Under the pieces are notes generated by a model, which was not told the origin of the DNA, did not search any database, and saw only the letters and a program-made list of their open reading frames with translations. From the NCBI RefSeq assembly GCF_018224885.1, contig NZ_JAGTXB010000003.1:62001-126000 (forward strand): a stretch of DNA of 64,000 nt, written 5' to 3'. Positions 23,773-32,301 of the stretch are shown here, in pieces. The translations under genes and the position numbers were made by a program. Numbering within the stretch: position 1 is the stretch's first letter; the number at the start of each line of letters is the position of its first letter. Source of the stretch: Chitinophaga hostae (GTDB lineage: Bacteria; Bacteroidota; Bacteroidia; Chitinophagales; Chitinophagaceae).

Positions 23773-24324
23773 TTATTTAACTATTTCGTAACGCAGATGC
23801 GTTCTTTCACCGGCCTCCAGTATTTTGATTTTCTTCAGTGTAACGGTCCCGATATCCTCGAAAGGACGGAACCCGGCATGCAGGAATACGGGGAAAATAT
23901 CGACATGCAGTATATCAGCCAAACCTGCTTTTAAAAACAGCCGGGTTGTAGCAGCGCTTCCTATAACGGTTACATCTTTATCTTTTGCGGCGGCTTTTGC
24001 CTGTTGCACGGCACTTTCAATACCATCTGTTACAAAAGTGATGGTGAGTTGGCTATTCTCTTTAGGATGTTTTGCCGGCACTTCTTTTGTAAAAACAAAA
24101 ATAGGTACCTGGTATTCGTAATGATCGGCAATAGTATCAGGATCTGCCGCCATGCTAAATTCTTTCCAGCTCATTACCACCGCCCCGGTGTGCTCAATAG
24201 ATTCCTGGAGCAGCTTACTGTTTCTCAAAACATCTAAGTCCGGGTAAAGCGCTCCTACGCTCCCCTGCTGGTCTTCCGCAAACCCGTCGAGCGATATGGT
24301 AACTCCTAAAATAACGTTTGCCAT
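23773..24324 (-). CDS. Dihydrofolate reductase/RibD C-terminal family protein
   Basis: This 183-residue protein begins MANVILGVTISLDGFAEDQQ, the family's strand with the SLDG turn, and contains VVMSWKEFSMA, IFVFTKEVPAKHPKEN, DVTVIGSAATTRLFLKAGLA (the nucleotide-binding G-S/G-A turn) and DILHVDIFPVFLHAGFRPFE near the end. This is the RibD C-terminal/DHFR-like reductase fold, an NADPH-dependent cytoplasmic reductase. Small stand-alone members are common in soil bacteria and their substrates are mostly unknown. Confidence 0.9.
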   Translation of the reverse strand: MANVILGVTISLDGFAEDQQGSVGALYPDLDVLRNSKLLQESIEHTGAVVMSWKEFSMAADPDTIADHYEYQVPIFVFTKEVPAKHPKENSQLTITFVTDGIESAVQQAKAAAKDKDVTVIGSAATTRLFLKAGLADILHVDIFPVFLHAGFRPFEDIGTVTLKKIKILEAGERTHLRYEIVK

Positions 24325-24520
24325 AGCATAGTTTTTAGCTAAAACACAAATCCATTCAACTCAGGCCATTTTACAAATTAGGGTTATTTAGGGAGACGCA
24401 CAACCGCTATGGCTGCTTGAGTAATACGTTTAACCGGTCGTTGCTACGGGAAGCCGCGTCCCACATGATAAGTCGCCGGAAGTATCCTCAAAAAAACATA
24501 CACTCAAATAAAAACTATAT

Positions 24521-24528
24521 TATATTTG
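24521..24528 (+). promoter_or_regulatory. -7 box of the M48 peptidase gene
   Basis: TATATTTG is a perfect TAnnTTTG located 27 nt before the ATG at 24556. An apparent upstream TTG start at 24526 lies inside this box and can be dismissed. No TTG is seen at the -33 position. Confidence 0.5.
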
Positions 24529-24555
24529 GGGCTGACGCCCATACCAAAAATAGAT

Positions 24556-26007
24556 ATGTCACTTTACCGATCCCTTGCCTTCGCAGCAATAATGCTGTTG
24601 AACAATGCTGTACTGGCCCAAAGCAAACTGTTGTACAACTACCAGGACCTGTCCCACTTCTATTATCAACCCCAAAAGGATTCCCTGAAAAAAGCCTGGA
24701 ACTGCCCATCCGTGTATAAAGAGAAAGATACGCAGAAAAAATACCGGGAAATATGGGATGGACGCACAGACTTCATTACCGATGCCATCGAAAATGACGA
24801 CTATGTATACGAAGGCGAAATCTATAACTACCTCGACGGGGTGATTAGCCAGATCGTAAAATCCAATCACTCCTTCATTGCCCGGAAACCTTTCCTGATG
24901 ATCGATCGCAGCACTTCTGTAAATGCTTATGCCACCGGCAGCGATATGATAGCGGTGAACATTGGCCTGCTGGCCTTTGTAAAAACCCGGGAAGAACTGG
25001 CACTGGTACTGGCTCATGAACTGGCCCATAATATCATGATGCACCCGGAAAATGGTATGAAGAAACGCGCTGAATGGCTCAGTTCCGACGAATACAAACA
25101 ATCCCTTAATGCCGTGCTGGACTCAAAGTATGAACGGTTAACCAGGTTAAAAAAAGTATTTGAAGGCTATTCATTCGACCGAAGCAGGCATCAGCGCTAC
25201 CATGAAAGCGATGCCGATTCGCTGGCACTGGTACTACTCCGGAACAGCCATATTGGAATAGATCCGGCCTTCTTCCTGCGGCTCGACAGCGCAGACATTC
25301 AATACCGCCAGCCATTAAAAAAGGGGCTTAAAGATTATTTTGCCGCTTATCACCTCAACGTGGAAGATGCCTGGATGGTAAAGCGCACCAAAGGTTTATC
25401 CGCCAAAAACTACAGCTTTAATACTACCAGCAGCGGTTTAGCCGACTCGCTGAAAACACATCCCGACTGCCAGGAACGATATAACCAGACCAAAGACAAA
25501 CAATCAGCAGGCAACGCATTTACCCCGGTACCGGCAGCACTGAAAGATAAATCCATGAAAATGATGATCTGGAGTATCTATTGCAGTGGCAACATGACTG
25601 CCTGCCTGTATCGCATTCTCCTGGAAAAAGATAAAGGCAACACCGATCCCTGGTACGATTTCATGTTTAACAACGTCATGTCCGGGTTATATTTCGCCGA
25701 TAAAAAACTAAGTCGCTTTAACGCCATCACCGTAAGGCCCAAAGAATATATCTCCAAAAACTATTACGAACTGGAAACCATGTTCGAGCAAATGCCCAGG
25801 GAGAAGCTGGAAGAATTTTACAACACCCTGCAACAGGCGGCGTTCTGGGGAAATATGACCGCACCTGAACAGGGTTTCAAATCTGTTATGCATACTTTGT
25901 TAACCAACAACGAAGACAGTGAGAAACAAAAGGCTGCTAAAGCGTTTACTGCCAGTTATCCCAGCAGCCTGTACTGCGAGTATGTAACACCATTTTCTAA
26001 AAAATAG
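24556..26007 (+). CDS. Secreted M48-family metallopeptidase
   Basis: The 483-residue protein has a signal peptide (MSLYRSLAFAAIMLLNNAVLAQ). The zinc site is H154-E-L-A-H158 (VLAHELAHNI), with the downstream glutamate ligand in RYHESDADSLAL (about residue 215), the E-x3-D arrangement of gluzincins such as M48 (HtpX/Ste24/BepA-like). Preceding it, SDMIAVNIGLLAFVKTREEL matches the M48 pre-motif region. The remaining 270 residues are helical without clear TPR repeats. It should act in the periplasm on misfolded or envelope proteins. It is followed after 31 nt by a secreted protein of unknown function, probably its operon partner. Confidence 0.9.
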   Translation: MSLYRSLAFAAIMLLNNAVLAQSKLLYNYQDLSHFYYQPQKDSLKKAWNCPSVYKEKDTQKKYREIWDGRTDFITDAIENDDYVYEGEIYNYLDGVISQIVKSNHSFIARKPFLMIDRSTSVNAYATGSDMIAVNIGLLAFVKTREELALVLAHELAHNIMMHPENGMKKRAEWLSSDEYKQSLNAVLDSKYERLTRLKKVFEGYSFDRSRHQRYHESDADSLALVLLRNSHIGIDPAFFLRLDSADIQYRQPLKKGLKDYFAAYHLNVEDAWMVKRTKGLSAKNYSFNTTSSGLADSLKTHPDCQERYNQTKDKQSAGNAFTPVPAALKDKSMKMMIWSIYCSGNMTACLYRILLEKDKGNTDPWYDFMFNNVMSGLYFADKKLSRFNAITVRPKEYISKNYYELETMFEQMPREKLEEFYNTLQQAAFWGNMTAPEQGFKSVMHTLLTNNEDSEKQKAAKAFTASYPSSLYCEYVTPFSKK

Positions 26008-26038
26008 CACCCAACAATTTATCCCATAAACAACCGCA

Positions 26039-27604
26039 ATGAAACATGTATTCGTAGCATTTGCCTTATTGTTACTGACAGTAACGGGCACACACGCACA
26101 AACTAAAATTTTCAGGGAAGTAGGAGAAGATATCTCCTCCAGCATGAGAGCCATCACCCAGGACGGCACGCTGGTAGGCTACCTGGTGTTCACCGAACTG
26201 GAACGCGCCAACAAAGACTCTTTCAACTACAAGATCAACATCATGGATGAAAACCTGAATGACATCGGCGTAGTGAACTTCAGGGAGCTGAAACTGGATC
26301 TTCGTGCGGTAGCTTTTGAACAGGAAGTGCTTTGCCTCTCTTACATGAAAAGTAATCTCCTCGGACACGCCATCAAGAAAAAGAAAGAAATCCGCGAAGC
26401 CGTTTCCAAAGGATACATGGCCGTATTCACCCAGTTTATTGACCTCAGCGGTAAAGTACTAAAGTCTAATACTATCAAAGTAGGTGTGGACCTTGCAGAA
26501 GAATACAGGAAAGGTCAGCTGGAAATCGGCAATGGCGGCCTGAAAGAACCATTGCGGGTAAGCAACATTGCCGGAAAAGGATTTGCCTGCTTCTTCGGTG
26601 ACGACCGCGGAAAGTTCCTGTACATTTACGATGTTACCGGTAAACAAACCTGGCAAAAAAGAATAGGCGGCGAAGAAGGCGACTACAACATGCTGGTGTC
26701 CGGACATGATGTATACTTCCTGCTGCAGAAAAAAGACGAAAAACACGGAGGCAATTTTTATGTGTTTGGCTATGGCCTGGAAGACAGCACTTCCATCCCC
26801 AAATACTACCTGAAAGATAAAAAAGGAAATCCACTGCACGTACTGTCATTCATGAATGACCCCGTATCAGGTAAGCCTTTCGTTTCCGGCAACATCATCA
26901 ATCCCCGCAGGAACGGGCCTTTTGCCACCATCAAATCAATCAGCAAAGGCAACTACCTGGGATTGTTTACCATCAACATCGACGGACGTAAAAAAGACAG
27001 TATCAAAACCGTATACAACTACTGGCTCGATCCACAAAATCCCATCGCCAACTCAAAAGGAAGGTTGCTGGTCAACAAATCCTTCCTGCTGTCTGGCCCC
27101 TCATTCAAAGATTATTCAGGCAATACCTATTTTACCGGCTCTGCGCTGAAAAGAACTGTTAACACAGGTATGGTGATTGCAGAAGTAGCCACCATTCCCA
27201 CTATCGTTGTGGCGCCGTATCTGCTCGGCACCTACGGCACCCGGAAATATACCATCCGTGATGCCATGGTACTCAAACAAACGCCGGATGGTACGCTATC
27301 GCTCGACAACTCCATCCCCGTTGCCCGCAGCCGCAGCATTCCCTGCAAGTACTATCCATTGCTCTCGGATAACAAATCATATTACACCGTTACTTCTTCC
27401 GAAACTAAATCCACCTACCTGATCATTACAGAAGCAAAGAATATCACCTTCTATAGTATAGACCAGAAGAAAGTGCTGCGCACTATTCCGCGTAAAGATG
27501 GTGGTGTGGAAACGCTTATTTTCCCTGCCAAAGAAGGACATGTGCTTGTGTCGGAGTATAACAGGAAAGAAAAGACGAGAAAGTTTTCGATTGAGGCGAT
27601 ATGA
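26039..27604 (+). CDS. Large secreted protein of unknown function, partner of the M48 peptidase
   Basis: This 521-residue protein has a signal peptide (about 1-20, ending THAQ). Strand-rich repeating stretches (NYKINIMDENLNDIGVVNFR; FLYIYDVTGKQTWQKR; GLFTINIDGRKKDSIKTVYN) suggest a beta-propeller or similar all-beta fold, possibly with a hydrophobic segment near residues 380-400 (GMVIAEVATIPTIVVAPYLL). I do not recognise a named family with certainty. The 31-nt gap to the M48 gene and the terminator after it argue for a two-gene operon, so it could be a substrate, inhibitor or adaptor of the peptidase. Confidence 0.75.
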   Translation: MKHVFVAFALLLLTVTGTHAQTKIFREVGEDISSSMRAITQDGTLVGYLVFTELERANKDSFNYKINIMDENLNDIGVVNFRELKLDLRAVAFEQEVLCLSYMKSNLLGHAIKKKKEIREAVSKGYMAVFTQFIDLSGKVLKSNTIKVGVDLAEEYRKGQLEIGNGGLKEPLRVSNIAGKGFACFFGDDRGKFLYIYDVTGKQTWQKRIGGEEGDYNMLVSGHDVYFLLQKKDEKHGGNFYVFGYGLEDSTSIPKYYLKDKKGNPLHVLSFMNDPVSGKPFVSGNIINPRRNGPFATIKSISKGNYLGLFTINIDGRKKDSIKTVYNYWLDPQNPIANSKGRLLVNKSFLLSGPSFKDYSGNTYFTGSALKRTVNTGMVIAEVATIPTIVVAPYLLGTYGTRKYTIRDAMVLKQTPDGTLSLDNSIPVARSRSIPCKYYPLLSDNKSYYTVTSSETKSTYLIITEAKNITFYSIDQKKVLRTIPRKDGGVETLIFPAKEGHVLVSEYNRKEKTRKFSIEAI

Positions 27605-27610
27605 TAAATC

Positions 27611-27645
27611 ATCGAGGGCGTTTCAAAAAATGAGACGCCCTCGAT
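27611..27645. terminator. Bidirectional hairpin between converging genes
   Basis: A 15-bp stem ATCGAGGGCGTTTCA / TGAGACGCCCTCGAT has one G-T pair and an A5 loop. It lies just after the stop of the M48 partner gene and covers the last codons and stop of the leftward aminotransferase gene (27623), so it can serve both transcripts. Confidence 0.75.
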
Positions 27646-29119
27646 GGTTATGTTTATCTAAAGATACCCTTTTAAAAACATATTCATCCGCCTCCGCATC
27701 ATACCTGTAATCTTCCATCCATTCCCTGAAGCTCCCTGCCGTTTGCTCAATAGCATCCATGATATACACCATTTCTGCATTGGTCATGGTAGGATGAACG
27801 GACAACCTGATCCATCCGGGTTTTGCCAGCATATTGCCCTTGCGAAGCTGCTCCAGTATTTCATACGACCGGGTTTCATCTACCTTCAGCAATTGATGTC
27901 CATAGGTACCGGCGCAGGAACATCCTCCTCTCATTTGTATGCCGAACCGGTCGTTCAGCATCTTAACGATCATGTGATGGTGAGCGCCGTGAACAATAAA
28001 AGAAACAACGCCTAGTCTGTACTTCACCTGCTCCTCCAATATTTCAATATGCTCAATTTTCGACAGCCGGTCAAAAATAATTGCTAACAATTCCTGCTCC
28101 CGGCGCAGGATATTGGCAACGCCCATTTCTTCCTTCAGCCGGATACACATGGCAGCCTTTATTCCCTGCAACAGCGGTGGCGTACCGCCATCTTCTCTCG
28201 ATTCGATGTCGGCGATATAGGCATGTGCTTTCCAGGGATTGCTGTACAAGACAGTGCCACCACCGGGATGATCCGGAATGGTATTATGGTAAAGCTGTTT
28301 ATTAAAAATCAGTACGCCGGGGGTACCGGGGCCACCTAAAAATTTATGTACTGAAAAATAAATAGCATCCAGATGGGTGTTCTTTTCTTCCGGATGCATA
28401 TTCATATGTACATAGGGAGCAGAACAGGCAAAGTCAACAAAACACCAGCCATCATATTCATGGATCATGCGGGCGATTTCATGATAGGGTGTTTGAATAC
28501 CGGTTACGTTGGAACAGGCGGTAACTGCTGCTATTTTATATGTCCGATGTCTGTACTGTGCCAACAGGCTGCGGAAGTGCTCCAGGTCGACATGCCCATT
28601 TTTATTGCTGTTAATAATTTCTACGGTGGCGATGGTTTCCAGCCAGCTCACCTGGTTGCTGTGATGCTCCATATGGGTGATAAAGACAACCGGTCTTAGG
28701 TGCTCCGGGATAACCGGCCATGCAGCATCATTCCCTATATAGTCCGTTAGCCGCTCCGGTATCTTCCATCCCAGTATTCTTTGCAGCTTGTTTACCGCAG
28801 CTGTCATGCCGCTGCCGCAAAACAGTAATACATCATTATTGCCTGCATGTACGTGTTTCTTTATAATTTCTTTTGCCTCCTCGTAGGCCCGGGTCATCAG
28901 CGTGCCGGTAACGGTGGTGGCAGTATGGCTATTGGCCCAGAAGGGCAGGATATCCTGCTGCAGGGAAGCTTCTACCGGCCGGTAGGCCCTTCCACTGGCT
29001 GTCCAGTCGGCATACACTATTTTCTTCTTCCCAAAAGGGAAATCAGCGGTCTGCTGCCGTCCGATGATATTCCTCCGGAACACGGCAAAGTAATTTTCTA
29101 ATGCACTTGAAGCAGCCAT
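27623..29119 (-). CDS. Class V aminotransferase-fold PLP enzyme (cysteine desulfurase-like)
   Basis: The 498-residue cytoplasmic protein has the fold type I class V pattern: KKIVYADWTASGRAYRP, HAGNNDVLLFCGSGMTAAVN, THMEHHSNQVSWLE (stacking His 152-153), VDFACSAPYVHMNMHP, and the PLP lysine K259 in FSVHKFLGGPGTPGVL. Near the C-terminus R-G-G-C-S-C-A-G-T-Y-G-H supplies two cysteines in the position of the desulfurase catalytic loop. It is longer than IscS/SufS (about 400). It may be a cysteine desulfurase, cysteine lyase or a racemase/epimerase-like relative. It ends in the shared hairpin and starts 2 nt after the stop of the DUF4395-like gene. Confidence 0.88.
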   Translation of the reverse strand: MAASSALENYFAVFRRNIIGRQQTADFPFGKKKIVYADWTASGRAYRPVEASLQQDILPFWANSHTATTVTGTLMTRAYEEAKEIIKKHVHAGNNDVLLFCGSGMTAAVNKLQRILGWKIPERLTDYIGNDAAWPVIPEHLRPVVFITHMEHHSNQVSWLETIATVEIINSNKNGHVDLEHFRSLLAQYRHRTYKIAAVTACSNVTGIQTPYHEIARMIHEYDGWCFVDFACSAPYVHMNMHPEEKNTHLDAIYFSVHKFLGGPGTPGVLIFNKQLYHNTIPDHPGGGTVLYSNPWKAHAYIADIESREDGGTPPLLQGIKAAMCIRLKEEMGVANILRREQELLAIIFDRLSKIEHIEILEEQVKYRLGVVSFIVHGAHHHMIVKMLNDRFGIQMRGGCSCAGTYGHQLLKVDETRSYEILEQLRKGNMLAKPGWIRLSVHPTMTNAEMVYIMDAIEQTAGSFREWMEDYRYDAEADEYVFKRVSLDKHNHRGRLIF

Positions 29120-29121
29120 GG

Positions 29122-29781
29122 TTACCTGGATTTTACCGCACTCTTGCCAAACAGGTTATGAGGAGCAATGCTCAGCTGTTCGCTGAAAAAATGCGCAATA
29201 AGAAATAAAAAGACGATAAATGCCAGCACCACCAGCAGCTGTAGAAGGGATGTTTTCTGAACGGGCTGCCTGGACTTTACATCGCAAACCTCGCCCGGGC
29301 AATACTGGGCTTTTTCTCCATACACCACCCGGTATACCTTACAGGCTAAACAAATACCAAATGCTGCTTCAAAAAACAGGAATATCAGGCACATTAAACA
29401 GATGATACCGGTTATAGGGCTATAGGCATTAACGATCACCAGGAAAATAAACATAAGCGCCGACAGCAATACCCCAATGCTCCAGGCAAATCTTTTTTGT
29501 TTGGCGCCCACATATTCAGGCACCTGGTTGCGCACAATCAGCCGCCCGATAATCAGCGAGGGAGCGTATTTCGGGTTCACAAAAACCCGGACTATAAAAT
29601 CGACCAGGAATACGGTGATCGCATACTTCGCCATCAAAAAATCACCATTGAACAGGATCAGCATCAGCGAGGTGTATATCACTACAAATAATATCCCGGC
29701 TGCGGCCCTTATCTCCCGTTCATTTAAAACAGGAATATCATATCCCGCTACGTTTTCGCCAAATTGTACAACTTTTTCCAT
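29122..29781 (-). CDS. DUF4395-like integral membrane protein
   Basis: This 219-residue protein has about four transmembrane helices (near 30-50, 100-120, 123-145 and 180-205). The features NEREIRAAAGILF at the start, KQKRFAWSIGVLLSALMFI, and AFGICLACKVYRVVYG with a C-x2-C in the last-but-one helix match the DUF4395 pattern (often fused to or beside thioredoxin and rhodanese-type sulfur proteins). A further pair of cysteines follows (YCPGEVCDV). The ATG at 29781 (MEKVVQFGENVAG) was chosen because the longer frame enters the upstream intergenic region. Its near-overlap with the class V aminotransferase suggests a shared role in sulfur handling. Confidence 0.7.
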   Translation of the reverse strand: MEKVVQFGENVAGYDIPVLNEREIRAAAGILFVVIYTSLMLILFNGDFLMAKYAITVFLVDFIVRVFVNPKYAPSLIIGRLIVRNQVPEYVGAKQKRFAWSIGVLLSALMFIFLVIVNAYSPITGIICLMCLIFLFFEAAFGICLACKVYRVVYGEKAQYCPGEVCDVKSRQPVQKTSLLQLLVVLAFIVFLFLIAHFFSEQLSIAPHNLFGKSAVKSR

Positions 29782-30013
29782 ATGGTATAATGATTTATAA
29801 ACAACAGGACCAATGAGCAGGGACCTGCGGTATGTGTGTAAAAGTACAGGCGAGGCATGCAATAAAAAAACATATATGACGGTTGCCGCTATATTCTACA
29901 CAACCGGACCATTTTACATGAAAACCTGCAAAAGCTCCATGGGCGACCTTTTCAACGTTCCAGGCGATAAAAACACGCTGCGGTACATATCTCCCGGAAA
30001 AATTTATATGACA

Positions 30014-30065
30014 ACGGGTATCATTTTCCGGGTAAATGTATCATTTTCCGTGAAAACGGGTATCA
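30014..30065 (+). promoter_or_regulatory. Three phased direct repeats upstream of the LytTR operon
   Basis: GTATCA occurs at 30018, 30038 and 30060. The first two are part of the 13-mer GTATCATTTTCCG (30018-30030, 30038-30050), and the first and third share ACGGGTATCA. Spacings of 20 and 22 nt equal about two helical turns, as expected for the direct-repeat operators of LytTR proteins. The gene-free gap here is 29782-30136; the rest of it shows nothing else, apart from a weak TATATTTA near 30104. Confidence 0.6.
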
Positions 30066-30136
30066 GGGCCAAAGGTAGATTTCTGGTTGTCAATCCAATC
30101 GGATATATTTATGCTGGCTTAAACAAACACCCGATC

Positions 30137-31147
30137 ATGTTTTTAAAGAAACATACTGCTTATTTACTTTTCATTGTCGCGTACATCGGGGCGCTGATCA
30201 TTGAAAAGCCGGTTTATGCCGGTGAAACCATCCCTGATTGTTTCTCTTACCTGTTTACTATACTTGTGCATTTCTCCTTGTTTACTTTAATGATAGTGGG
30301 CAATAATGCACTTTTAATCCCCCACCTGCTGGAGAAAAAACGCTTTGGCTGGTATGCAGCAGGACTCCTTTCGCTGGTTTGGTTATACACCCTGCTGATC
30401 AACAGGTACAACGCATTTATTCATGAAGTGCTTTTCCACGACCAGCTGGTGAAAACAAGCGCCGGGTTCTGGGATAATTTTGTATATGCACTCTGTTGCA
30501 CCGTTATCGCTTCCATGCTGTATATTACCCAGCGGTGGTCAGAACAGCAGGAACAGATGAAGAACAGCCAGATTAACCAGCTGCAAACAGAATTAAAATA
30601 CCTTCGCTCACAAATCAATCCGCATTTCCTGTTTAATGGTTTAAATACTGTGTACGGATACATTGACAGAAGCAATAACAAGGCAAGGGATATGATGGTG
30701 CAGTTCTCTGACCTGCTGCGGTACAATTTATATGAGGCCGATGTAGACATGATTGCGCTGGAAAAAGAAATCAAATACCTGCAGAACTATGTAGCACTAC
30801 AAAAAGCCCGCAGCAATGATAATCTCGAGGTAACGTTACACATAGATTATCAAAACGGAATGGTGAAAGTGGCACCGCTGATCTTTATGGCTTTTGTGGA
30901 AAATGCTTTTAAATATGTATCGAGAGATGACAGCGCTGTTAACAGCATCGCGATCAGTCTTACAGAAAAATCCGGCGAAATTGATTTTACCTGCGATAAC
31001 TCATATGATGAAACAGCATCGTCGCCGGGAGGTATTGGCCTGAACAATGCCGTTCGCCGCCTGGAGCTGTTGTATAAAGACCGCTACCAGCTGAATATCA
31101 AAAAGGAAAACAATAAGTACCAGGTGCACTTAACCCTTGCGTCATGA
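30137..31147 (+). CDS. LytS-type sensor histidine kinase
   Basis: The 336-residue membrane protein starts at ATG 30137 (MFLKKHTAYLLFIV); the frame is open further upstream but that part crosses repeats and has no protein character. Four transmembrane helices occupy about residues 8-125, followed by a coiled segment (QEQMKNSQINQLQTELKYLR). Then comes the His_kinase (LytS) domain with the phospho-acceptor in QINPHFLFNGLNTVYGYID, and an HATPase domain (FMAFVENAFKY; GGIGLNNAVRRLELLY). The lone N-type ATPase and NPHFLFN motif are typical. Its stop overlaps the start of the LytTR regulator by 4 nt, so they form one operon. Confidence 0.94.
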   Translation: MFLKKHTAYLLFIVAYIGALIIEKPVYAGETIPDCFSYLFTILVHFSLFTLMIVGNNALLIPHLLEKKRFGWYAAGLLSLVWLYTLLINRYNAFIHEVLFHDQLVKTSAGFWDNFVYALCCTVIASMLYITQRWSEQQEQMKNSQINQLQTELKYLRSQINPHFLFNGLNTVYGYIDRSNNKARDMMVQFSDLLRYNLYEADVDMIALEKEIKYLQNYVALQKARSNDNLEVTLHIDYQNGMVKVAPLIFMAFVENAFKYVSRDDSAVNSIAISLTEKSGEIDFTCDNSYDETASSPGGIGLNNAVRRLELLYKDRYQLNIKKENNKYQVHLTLAS

Positions 31148-31860
31148 AGAAACTGAGTTGTATTATTGTAGACGACGAACCCGTGGCCAGAAAAATTCTC
31201 CAGGAATTTGTAGAGCAGGTACCTTTCCTGGACCTGCAGGATAAATTTGAAAATGCAGTAAAGGCAGAAGCATTTTTAAAAAACAACACAACGGATCTTA
31301 TATTCCTGGACATCGAAATGCCCAAAGTATCGGGTCTGCAATTCCTGCAAAAAATGAATGTGGATGCGATGGTCATTATTACTACGGCGTTCCCGCAGTA
31401 TGCGCTCGACGGATATGAACTGGATATTATCGACTACCTGTTAAAGCCCTTTGCCTGGAGCAGGTTTTTGAAGGCCGTGCATAAAGCAAAGGATTATATG
31501 CAGATGAAGACCATCACCACCGGCGCCACACCGCCTCCCTCCTATATCTTCATTAAAAGTGAAAAACGGATTGAAAAGATTGAACTCAGCGACATCCTGT
31601 ATGCAGAAAGCATAGGTAACTATGTTACCATTCATACAGAACGTAAAAACATCATCGCTTACCTCACCATGAAGAGCCTGGAAAACCAGTTGCCGTCAAA
31701 CGATTTCATCAAGATCCATCAATCCTACCTTGTCAATTGCGCGAGGATCGACGCCATTGAAGGTAACGAAATCAGGATCGGCAGCAGTGCGCTGCCGATG
31801 AGCCGTAATTACCGCGAAATGGTGATGAAGATCATCCATCAACGGATGCTGAAACGATAA
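31144..31860 (+). CDS. LytTR-family response regulator
   Basis: This 238-residue protein has an N-terminal receiver (D10-D11, phospho-acceptor Asp in LIFLDIEMPKVSG, Lys in DYLLKPFAW) and a C-terminal LytTR DNA-binding domain (about 135-235; SYIFIKSEKRIEKIELSDIL, YAESIGNYVTIHTE and FIKIHQSYLVNCARIDAI). The LytTR domain binds pairs of short direct repeats; a set of three lies 70-120 nt upstream of the kinase gene, so autoregulation is likely. ATGA overlap with the kinase stop shows translational coupling. Confidence 0.95.
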   Translation: MKKLSCIIVDDEPVARKILQEFVEQVPFLDLQDKFENAVKAEAFLKNNTTDLIFLDIEMPKVSGLQFLQKMNVDAMVIITTAFPQYALDGYELDIIDYLLKPFAWSRFLKAVHKAKDYMQMKTITTGATPPPSYIFIKSEKRIEKIELSDILYAESIGNYVTIHTERKNIIAYLTMKSLENQLPSNDFIKIHQSYLVNCARIDAIEGNEIRIGSSALPMSRNYREMVMKIIHQRMLKR

Positions 31861-31891
31861 CAACAACCAAAATCCACCATCCGCTGCATTT

Positions 31892-31917
31892 AACTAATGG
31901 CTAAAAGCTAACAGCTG
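31892..31917 (-). repeat. Inverted single copy of the GTTAGCTTTTAGC repeat
   Basis: Reading the minus strand gives AGCTGTTAGCTTTTAGCCAT, the same words as the array at 18593-18823. It lies in the 62-nt gap after the LytTR regulator. It shows that the array is a dispersed family and not a unique tandem expansion. Confidence 0.65.
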
Positions 31918-31922
31918 GTTCG

Positions 31923-32162
31923 CTACTTCCCTTTAATTAAATGCACCAGCCATATCAGGATCACTGACCCTATCAGCGCTACCACCAGGGAGCCAATTAA
32001 TCCGCTGCCGATATGGATACCCAGTTTACCAAACAGCCAGCCACCGAGCCAACCGCCGATTACACCAACAATGATGTCTACGATGATGCCGAATCCTGCT
32101 CCCCGCATCAGTTTACCGGCGAGCCAGCCGGCAATACCACCAATGATTAATGTCCATATCAT
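31923..32162 (-). CDS. GlsB/YeaQ/YmgE-family stress-response membrane protein
   Basis: This is a 79-residue, very hydrophobic protein with three transmembrane helices and the glycine-zipper pattern of the transglycosylase-associated family: IIGGIAGWLAGKLMRG at the start, IIVDIIVGVIGGWLGGWLFG in the middle, and GSLVVALIGSVILIWLVHLI at the end. Members are inner-membrane proteins induced under stress in many bacteria, with no proven enzymatic role. It converges with the LytTR operon. No regulator is linked. Confidence 0.93.
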   Translation of the reverse strand: MIWTLIIGGIAGWLAGKLMRGAGFGIIVDIIVGVIGGWLGGWLFGKLGIHIGSGLIGSLVVALIGSVILIWLVHLIKGK

Positions 32163-32230
32163 AACTGAATGTTTTTAGTGCTAAATGAATGTACAATAAA
32201 TTTATATATCTATAATATTTTCATGGTATT

Positions 32231-32259
32231 AAAAAAGCGCTTCATTAAAAATGAAGCGC
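32231..32259 (-). terminator. Intrinsic terminator of the GH5 gene
   Basis: On the minus strand a 10-bp perfect stem GCGCTTCATT / AATGAAGCGC with a 3-nt loop is followed by six T residues (32236-32231). It lies 43 nt after the stop of the GH5 gene. Confidence 0.9.
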
Positions 32260-32301
32260 CCTTTGTTGATCTTCCACGAAAGGTGATACTGCTACAGTAA
32301 T

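Noticed and set aside
29813..30136. Extension of the LytS-type kinase to 29813
   Set aside because: The region contains phased direct repeats and reads as unstructured peptide; the membrane domain begins at 30137.
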